From assembly GCF_954871325.1 (NCBI RefSeq), contig NC_088775.1:71773561-71837560 (forward strand): a DNA stretch of 64,000 nt, read 5' to 3'. This DNA is from Gordionus sp. m RMFG-2023. Taxonomy: Eukaryota > Nematomorpha > Gordioida > Chordodea > Parachordodidae. The translations under genes and the position numbers were made by a program. Positions within the stretch are counted from its first letter, which is position 1, and every line of letters starts with the position of its first letter. This document shows, piece by piece, positions 56,542-64,000 of this stretch. The notes beneath the pieces are model-generated. The model did not search any database. It was not told where the DNA came from and saw only the letters and a list, made by a program, of their open reading frames with translations.

Positions 56542-59500
56542 CTGTGATAATTTTTTAAATAAATATTTAATCATTGTTATAAATTAAACAAATACATAGA
56601 CATAGAGATCGGCGTCACGCTTATTATAAAGTGTGGCCTTGCGCTACATTTATAGTAAACGAGTTATTCAAGCGTTGCATTATTTAAAGCAGCGTTAATA
56701 CAGCTGATTCAGTTTTAAAAATTAATTTAAGATAAAGTTAAAATAGAGATCATTATTTTATATATTTAAGAAAAATCATATACTTTTTATCGAATTTGCT
56801 GTTATTTTTATAATCGTATTGCATATTTTTTTATAAACGTATTGCAAAACATGTTTTTCAATTTTATCATAGCTTTATCATCATAAAACTCCATATTTAT
56901 TAATTTATACCTATTTATTGGTTTTATTTTATAATAACGCTGCGTCAAAGAACGCAAAGCTTGAACAAAATGGGTTTACTATAAATGCGGCCTTAGTCAT
57001 AAAAGGTTTAATAATATTCACATTTATGAGGGATTATGCAAAATTTTCCGTATTTTTTACCGTAAAATCAGGCAGTCTTAAATGACCTTTGCCTGAGAGG
57101 CTAATATTTGTGTAGAATAAGATTAAATGTTACTTTTCCGGTCTTTTCGGGATCAGCGTGATCCCAGGGTTTATCCTTTCCGTGTCTTTGGTCTGCCGTT
57201 CTCCTTAAAAAAATTACATTCTTTTTATAAAATGTATTCGCTTGAAATTCAAAATTTTTTTCATAATAAACGCCTTAAAATAAAAACAGCATTTTTTTTA
57301 AACAATAGGTAATAGAACAGGCAAATTTTTGATGAAATATAATGGAACCTCTAAAGGTGATTACCTCTTCTTTGAGACCCTGACTATATTACCTTGCCCC
57401 ATTCGATCCTCTGACAAAATACTAATCAAATTATTTATAGGACTATCTCTATCACTCTATGTTGATCAAAAAGTAGCCACCTTGAGTGGTCACCTTATCC
57501 AGGTTTTATGAATAACAATATTTAGAAATTTAAAGATAATTTTCAACATTACAAAATAATAATCCTTATCTATTTTAAAAACACAGAGTTTTTCCCATAA
57601 TTTATTTTTTTTATTAAAATGTTTTTAATGAACTTCCTTAAAAAATGGCCTATCACGAGGATTGGGTTTCATGTATCACTTGATGTAAGTTAGTGGTAGG
57701 CCTACAGATTAATTATTTGTTTGTTGTTCGTAGTAAATTATGAATAAAAAAATAATCTCAATCTTAATTCGTTTTTCAATCAAATAATTCAAAATTATTT
57801 AAATATTAGTGAATTTCCCTAGGAATTTCGCATTTATTATAAAGTTTTAAAAAAGGGTGAAAATTTTACTGAATTTAATATAATTTATAAAAATGTAAAT
57901 GGATCTTATGTAGTGAAAGAGACGGTCCAGTGGACCATGGTCCTTAATAAGGTAATTTATATTAACAGTAACAAGTCAAATATGAATAATATAAAAATAA
58001 TATAAATTTTCAATTTTAATAATTTCTTGTGATTGAAGTACTGCCGAGATGATTAGAAGAGTTTTAACCACGAGCCCAAACATATTAAAGCTTTTATTGT
58101 TCTATTTGAAAGTTTATTTCTTTTTTTCGTGACAAGACTCCTGCTTTAGAAATATGTTCACAGAGAACAGATGGTGGCAACTGTCTTGCAGATAGTGAGG
58201 ACTGGAAATCTATTTAATGAATTATATTTACTATTTGCAAAATATTATAGACTTTTCACTATTTGTTTTCCGCCATATTAATATATCATCCTTCAATGAA
58301 ACAAGAGAGAAATGTTATTTCCTATAATTTCTGCAGATATTATAATCACTTCTAAGCTTCTTTTTAATAGTTTCTAAAAAACTAAATTTCTGATCTCCTT
58401 TTGGCACAAATAAATTTTGAAAGTTAAAATTTGATAAAATAAATATATTAATATTGAAAATCAGTGTGTTCCTGTATTCTTTTTGCCTTTATTATCCTTA
58501 AATATTTTGTAAATTTCGTCATAAATTCAACTATATTTAAAGAAATGTAGGATCCAACAAATTTGAGACGATTTATAACATAATATTTCTTTCTAGGGCT
58601 GTGCCGATATTAAATATCGGATCGGATCGGTCCCGATATTTGGCGTTTTTCAAAAATATCGGATCGGCCCGATACCTGTAAAAAACCCGATCCGATCCGA
58701 TCCTTTTACTAAAAATGCAATTCTTATAAAACTTTTGAGTAATGAAACTTTGAATTATTATTTTTTAATAAAAAAAATTTTTTTAAAATATTTTAAAAAA
58801 AAATAAATTTTTTCGAGTTTCTATTTTACATTAATAATATTTTATAAATAATTTTTTTTTAAACAATGCAAATGTTATTTATTTTTTTAAATAGATTTTA
58901 CAAGTTTTTTTATAAAAATAGAAAGGAACACCCAAAGTTTTATTTATTTTTAATTTTTTAAAAAAATAACACCAATTTTATTATTTATACTTTAAATAAA
59001 AATTATTTTAAATATGGTTTTGACGTAGAAGCCTATTGCCTGAAAATCTAGAGGCTCTTATATTTATTAAAAAAAATCTAATATATTATAATTTTATATA
59101 TTAAATATTACAATTTTATAAACCAACATAAATGGATAAATTATTATATATTTTTTTTAAAATTTGTTGAAATAAAAAAATTAAATTATGCATAATTCTT
59201 TTATGCATAAAAAATATTGATTTATTAATTACATTTGGTTCAAAGAGGGGTGGTTAAAAATTAATATAAATATCGGATCGGTATCGGATCGGTTTTGAAC
59301 CAATATCGGAAAATATCGGATCGGATCGGTAAAAAATATGTGGATCGGCACAGCCCTATTTCTTTCATGTATTTTTTTGCATTTTAACATATATATTATT
59401 TAAATTTCTACTCGTATATTCTTATTATGCTTTTCTATATTTTTAAAAATTAGTTAATATTCTCTTTGTATAACATGGAAATCCCAACTGTAGAATATTT

Positions 59501-62195
59501 GTATCCTGATAAATCAAGTGTTGTTCTATAAAAGGGTTTAAGAAAATTTAAAGCCTCTCTTTTGCACACACAGTAAAAAAAATAGTCAAAAAGGTACATC
59601 TCTTCTATAACATCTATGTTATACAAATTAGGTATATTTTTAATATTTAATTTTATCAAATTCTAACTTTCAAAATTTATTTGTGCCGTTAATTTATTTT
59701 TTAGAAACTATTATATTATAAAAAAGAAGCCCACTCTTGTTTCATTGAAGGATGATATATTAATATGGTGGAAAATATAGTGAAAGGTCTTTAATATTTT
59801 GTAAATAATAAATATAATTTATTGATTTCCAGTCATTTCACTTGCTGCTAGCAACATCTGTCCCCTGTAGACAAACATTTTCTAAAGCAGGGGATCTTGC
59901 AACAAAAAAAGATAGACTTTCATAAAACAATATAAACTTTAACGTGTATAAGGCGAGGTTAAAAATGGAATAGATTTACCGTCCCATTTCTAATCCCTTA
60001 CCAATGCAGTACTTCAAACACACACATTAGCATTAATTTAAATTAAATATTTATATTAATCATAATTGATTTCATATTGTTAATATAAAATACTTTTATA
60101 TTTTATAAAATGAAAAGGCAAAAATAAAACTAACTGTTTTTTATTTTATTTTTTTGAAAGCTTATAACAATTTAATCAAATTACAACATTTTTAAAATAA
60201 CAAAAAAATAGAAGATCATAAATGACTGGTTCTGAACGGTCTTTTTTTAGTAACGAGGTCGTTATCTTTCTTTTTCTGAGGACCATGGTCGTGTGTATTG
60301 GTAGAGACCAAAGTCCAAAATTTTTAAAGAACAAGATCTTACATTCGGATTTCATATAAATATATGTATATTTTTTGATTTTCAAGATTATATTTTATTG
60401 AATATTACAATTAATATAAATCTTAGTGGCAAGGTGGGACATTAGCGCGAATACTTGTATTTAGTATTTATTTAAATATTTTAAAAAGTATTAAGAATTT
60501 GTATTTTAAACTAAATAAGAAGTATTTTGGCTGTGTCCTAGGTCGGGCCAAAAAAGTAAAAGAAAATTTTTTTTAAAAAAGGACGAAAAAAACATAACCA
60601 ATAAAACATAACCAATAAAACATAACCAATAAAACATAACCAATAAAACATAACCAATAAAACATAACCAATAAAACAAAAAAAAAGAGAATAAAATAAA
60701 ATACGAAAAATAGCAATGCCACCAAATACTTAAAATAAACCAAAATAGAGTGTCCTCGATCAAATACTTTTTAGACTATAATAAATAGTAATTAAGTATC
60801 AAAATTAAGCCGACCTAGGACACAGTGTATTTATTACGATTTCGCGAATTTCATATGAATAATTATAAATGAATGATAAAATGAAAATCCATATTTATTT
60901 ATTTAAATATTAAATTTATGACCCGTTTGCGAAGAAATTAACATCTTTTTTTAAATCCTATTTCATTTTTAAAATGAGAAATACTGAAAGTGAAAATACA
61001 AGTTTTTTTTTGAAGATGAGTAGAGCTACCGATATTAAATATCGGTACTAGGTCTATGTTTAGCATTATCGGATCGGGTCGATATTTATCGATCGGATAT
61101 TTTTTTTATTGTTTTTGGTTATTTTATGATTGGGTAAACAATTTATATTTTTTATTTTATACATAATATATTAATAAAAGGAATCAAAATTCAATTTATT
61201 TGCAATGTTAAAAAAAATTGAATTATTTTAAAAGACAGTATTTGTATTTATATCCAAGATACATTTTTTAAAAATTTGCCCAATCCATAGTGATCATTCT
61301 AAGGAAGTTTTAACTTTTTTTCCCTTTTATTGGTTATAAAATATAAAAACTCTTACATGACATCGTGTTTGGTTAATAAGCTGTATAATACGAATAGAAC
61401 CGCGCCTCCTCCGGCCACCGCCAATGCGACAAGCAAAGGAATCAGCTCGAATTCATCAAAAAAAATTATTTATTTTGAAAAAAATGCCATTAAAATAAAA
61501 TAATTTATTATATTTTATTAGCATAATAATACATTTTAATAGATAATATTGAGTAGAGTAGGTAATTGCTTCTTCTTCATGTTACTTTACCCCATTCCCC
61601 ATTAATTTAAATTACTGAAAATGAAAAAGATAATTGAAAATCTCATTTCAAAACATAATTATTTACATCGATATCTTTTTACTCTTTATCGAATTTCATA
61701 CTTTATAGTTCTTATTAATGTTAATAAAATATATCAAATGATCTTAAACCTATGCATGGTCTAAAAAGGTATTTAGATAGAGATATGCTCTTAACGTATA
61801 AATATAAGATACTTTTAGAAAAATATATCTATATGAGATAGAACATTTATAAATCTTGATAATTTTGCAACTCTACTTTTACGACATTGGGAGTGGGCCA
61901 GCATTTTATTAACTAAATTGGTATTTCTTTATTCAGGATCAAAAAAAAATATTCAAGTTTCTCATATTATAAGAGAACAACATTGTGTTTAAATAAGGAA
62001 TTAAATATAAATTATACCTCCCAATATTTTCGAATAGTTTTCACACTGACTATAGTTTCTTTGGGTGCTTCAACAAAATTGAATTGAGAATAATCAGAAC
62101 TCAATTCTTCATGAACACCTTGCGGTTTGCAGTGAGTTTCATGCTTATCAGGATGCAGAGTGGCAAATGTCTTAGTGATAGTACTTACAATTGGA
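56467..62195 (-). CDS. NDUFA4/MLRQ-like mitochondrial inner-membrane protein, four exons (start not found)
   Basis: Exons on the minus strand: 62018-62195, 61357-61445, 57134-57203, 56467-56541; phases agree (1, 0, 2, 0) and the frame ends in TGA. One transmembrane segment (LIPLLVALAVAGGGAVLFV, then LYSLL) followed by KHDV matches the LIPLFV..G.GA..YLLRLA..PDV core of NDUFA4/B12D; a KPWDHADPEKTGKLY segment parallels NPEPWN..YKFY. NDUFA4 is a small subunit associated with complex IV (earlier assigned to complex I). Odd points: an N-terminal region of at least 59 residues instead of about 15, and a divergent C-terminus ending in a charged helix. The first exon with the ATG was not found. Introns hold a MITE and hAT elements. 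Confidence 0.7.
56630..56996. mobile_element. MITE in the NDUFA4-like gene
   Basis: Inverted ends: GCTACATTTATAGTAAACG at the left and GGTTTACTATAAATGCGGCC at the right, with further matches (GCGTTGCATTATTTAAAGCA against CTGCGTCAAAGAACGC). A shorter relative with TCGCATTTATAGTAAGCG lies at about 27902-28002. Confidence 0.6.
57134..57203 (-). CDS. NDUFA4-like third exon
   Basis: Completes a Met codon after KHDV and reads RTADQRHGKDKPWDHADPEK, then TGK. Acceptor TTTTTTTAAG, donor GGAAAA/GTAACA. Confidence 0.68.
57911..60340. mobile_element. degenerate long hAT-like element with inverted arms
   Basis: Left TAGTGAAAGAGACGGTCC resembles the terminus of 12910-13764, and the right side (GAGGACCATGGTCGTG, GGTAGAGACCAAAGTCC) resembles that element's right side. 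Internal inverted arms (about 58130-58330 and 59730-59900) share TATTAATATATCATCCTTCA, TTGAAGTACTGC and CCTGCTTTAGAAA. The loop contains the hAT copy 58594-59358. No transposase recognised; right end approximate. It sits in a 4.15-kb intron of the NDUFA4-like gene. Confidence 0.55.
58594..59358. mobile_element. non-autonomous hAT element, 765 bp
   Basis: Termini TAGGGCTGTGCCGA and TCGGCACAGCCCTA are perfect inverted repeats with a perfect 8-bp duplication TTTCTTTC (58586-58593 and 59359-59366). ATCGGATCGG arrays at both ends. The interior matches 53315-53976 (ACACCCAAAGTTT, CAATTTTATTATTTATACTT). Confidence 0.92.
60531..60825. mobile_element. small inverted-repeat element carrying a 14-bp tandem array
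   Basis: CTGTGTCCTAGGTCGG and CCGACCTAGGACACAG are perfect 16-bp inverted ends of a 295-bp unit. Flanks AGTATTTT / TGTATTTA match at 6 of 8. Inside, AACATAACCAATAA is repeated six times head to tail at about 60589-60676. Confidence 0.78.
61016..61100. mobile_element. diverged fragment of the ATCGGATCGG hAT family
   Basis: AGAGCTACCGATATTAAATA and ATTATCGGATCGGGTCGATA resemble the left end of 58594-59358. No right end. Confidence 0.45.
61357..61445 (-). CDS. NDUFA4-like transmembrane exon
   Basis: LIPLLVALAVAGGGAVLFVL continues to YSLLTKHDV. Donor CAT/GTAAGA; acceptor GAATTCGAG with a T-run 12 bases upstream. Markedly GC-richer than its surroundings. Confidence 0.75.
62018..62195 (-). CDS. 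NDUFA4-like N-terminal exon (first visible)
   Basis: Acceptor TTTAG at 62196-62197, then PIVSTITKTFATLHPDKH, a Cys/Gly stretch, FNFVEAPKETIVSVKTIRKY and WE, running directly into LIPLL of the next exon. An internal start of the exon at ACATTTGCC is possible but would drop eight codons. The Ser/Thr/His-rich start could be part of a mitochondrial targeting region (inference). Confidence 0.65.
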
Positions 62196-63683
62196 CTAAA
62201 CTAAATATTGATATATATTAAATATAGATTGGAGATATATAATCTAATACAAGATCCAAGGTCAAATAGTATGCCAATTTTTATTATGCAATTTTAAAGA
62301 TTTTAAAATTAAACTAAAATTTAATAATTCAATAGTAAAAAATTAATTTCGTGCTTCCCGAGGTTCGCCAATTTATGAAATAAGAATGCTTAAAATAGTT
62401 GCCTAATTATCTGTTAAAAAAGCTAAAATTATTCATATGTTATTCTATTTATTAATAATATTTTTTAAAAAATATTTATTTTGATTGGATTATAGCTAAA
62501 TGTGAAAAAACATGATAAATACATTCCTATAAGATTCATTGTTTGGGAAATAATCAATTAGTAGATATACGGTTTGTGACTTTATATAACGAAATCCAAA
62601 AATCCCCACAATTCATGAAAGATATTTAGTGGCAAAGAGAGATGATATACTTTTTTTAAAAAATTAATCTTGATGTCTTTCTTACCAATAATTATAAATT
62701 TATAATTCAACATAACATCGGTAAAGGGTATAAAAAGCCAATTTTTGTACCCAAACCCAATATTTCAGATAATATAATTGTAAATAAATTAAACTATTTG
62801 TGCATTGTAAAATCAACCAACTAGGTACTATTTAATTTAGAACTATATTTTAATAGATAATTGGCAGCTAAAAGGGTGTCATTTATTGGTGTAGATATTT
62901 ATAAATACCCTTTTACCTCAAATATAAAAAGGAAAACATAATAAAATATTATTAATGTTTCTTATAAAAATTGATCATTTTAATAATATTAAAAAAAAAT
63001 AATTTTCAAAGTTGATCTACCTTAGTATTAATAAGTTAGGAAACATTATATATTTTGCCAATTAATTTTCTTAAATGTTAAAATAACAGATGCCATAATT
63101 TAACCTTGATTAAATTGAACAATAATTTTTATTGTGGCTACTAGTTTCAAAAATAACCAAATTAAAAATATTTAATAAAACAAATATTGACCTTGACTTG
63201 ATCGTTTAGAATTTGAGCTGCATTATTTTGACAAAAAATAGGTGTAGATAATTGCGATATACCCTTTTTAGAAAGGAGAATATTTTGATAAGATTTAGAG
63301 TTTCGTACGAGAATTGGATGTGTTTTAAGAAAGAGTTTGCTAAATCTAAATGTTGAAGAAAAAAAATTATGTATATTAAAATAAAATTGATTAATGTAAT
63401 ATTCTTTAAAATTTGCAAAAATAGTTTACATTGGCATATTTTCGATTTGGGTCCGCTGTCTCGAATATTAAAAAGTATCAAAAATACAAATAAGCTAAAA
63501 TGGCGACCAATATGGCCCCTAAAGGTTGAAGCGAGAGATTTTAAATTATAAATATAAAATTAAAATATGGCCGCCAAAAAATTTCAATCGGTTACTACAT
63601 ATGAGAGAGATTTTATAATTTAAATTAATATTAAATTAGTAACGAATTATTAGAAATTTGTAATTTAATAAAGTAAATAATAC
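62196..63683. other. spacer upstream of the visible NDUFA4-like exons
   Basis: The missing first exon may lie here or beyond. Two ATGGCGACC / ATGGCCGCC motifs (63501-63512 and 63566-63576) resemble YY1-type sites common at starts of mitochondrial-protein genes, but they are not conclusive. Confidence 0.3.
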
Positions 63684-64000
63684 AATTTAAATATTTATTA
63701 ATTAATTGATATATAAAAAAATTAAATATAGGATTGTTTGTAGTATTTAATATAATGTAATCAATATAATTAAATTTAATATAATAGTTAATATTATTAA
63801 CATAGTTAGTATATATATATTGAATATAATTATTTATTTACATCATATATAAAATTTAAATATTTAATATATGTATTTAATATTAAATTAATTGATATAT
63901 AAAATAATTAAATATATGATTGTTTGTAGTATTTAATATAACATAATCAATATATTTAAATTTAATATAATAGTTAATATTATTAACATAGTTAGTATAA
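63684..64000. repeat. tandem duplication of about 150-180 bp at the right edge
   Basis: GGATTGTTTGTAGTATTTAA, TTAATATAATAGTTAATATT and ATTAACATAGTTAGTATA recur in the same order at about 63697-63812 and 63885-64000. The second copy runs off the window. Confidence 0.75.

Noticed and set aside
60589-60676. CRISPR-like array
   Set aside because: The repeat is 14 bp without spacers, in an animal genome; it is a simple tandem repeat within a MITE.
63501-63530. Start of a plus-strand gene at ATGGCGACCAATATGGCC
   Set aside because: The frame closes after nine codons. A donor is possible, but no second exon lies in the remaining 470 bases.

Overview
The window is AT-rich (roughly three quarters A+T) animal nuclear DNA, dominated by transposable elements and their relics. 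Embedded mitochondrial sequence reads only with TGA=Trp, ATA=Met and AGA=Ser. It also keeps trnM directly before nad2 with trnQ on the opposite strand, and trnT-nad6-cob together. That points to a protostome, most likely an arthropod. The species cannot be named from the sequence.

Layout. 1-403: right end of a hAT element, then the last exon of a gene entering from the left. 1115-2619: a three-exon gene for an unknown single-pass membrane protein. 2620-7700: no gene; small inverted-repeat elements, a decayed LTR-element relic, a duplicated block and a GC-richer hairpin-rich island. 7703-30413: a RING finger protein 10 (RNF10/Mag2 family) gene, reconstructed as 16 plus-strand exons with consistent splice phases (about 701 codons, last exon not found). 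Three of its introns are only 36-45 nt; the rest hold nested hAT elements, a rearranged LTR element, fold-back repeats and tandem repeats. 30465-36863: a broken Ty3/gypsy element with LTRs and a 5-bp target duplication, inserted after the last recognised RNF10 exon. About 39440-51110: a mitochondrial insertion (NUMT, about 7.7 kb of mtDNA) with parts of nad4, nad5, nad2, nad6, cob, nad1, both rRNAs and several tRNAs; its 12S gene is split by a 4-kb hAT transposon. 51690-55040: a decayed non-LTR retrotransposon containing a hAT MITE. 56467-62195 (minus strand): four exons of an NDUFA4/MLRQ-like mitochondrial membrane protein, with a large hAT-like element and MITEs in its introns. 63684-64000: a tandem duplication.

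How it fits together. Only four host genes are visible: the partial left gene, the membrane protein, RNF10 and the NDUFA4-like gene. RNF10 (ubiquitin ligase acting on stalled 40S ribosomes) and NDUFA4 (respiratory-chain subunit) are ordinary housekeeping genes. The striking features are the mobile DNA (at least ten hAT-type copies with 8-bp target duplications, several nested, and a MITE family sharing terminal sequence with the autonomous hAT) and the large NUMT that was later hit by a transposon. No CRISPR, operon or bacterial-type feature is present.
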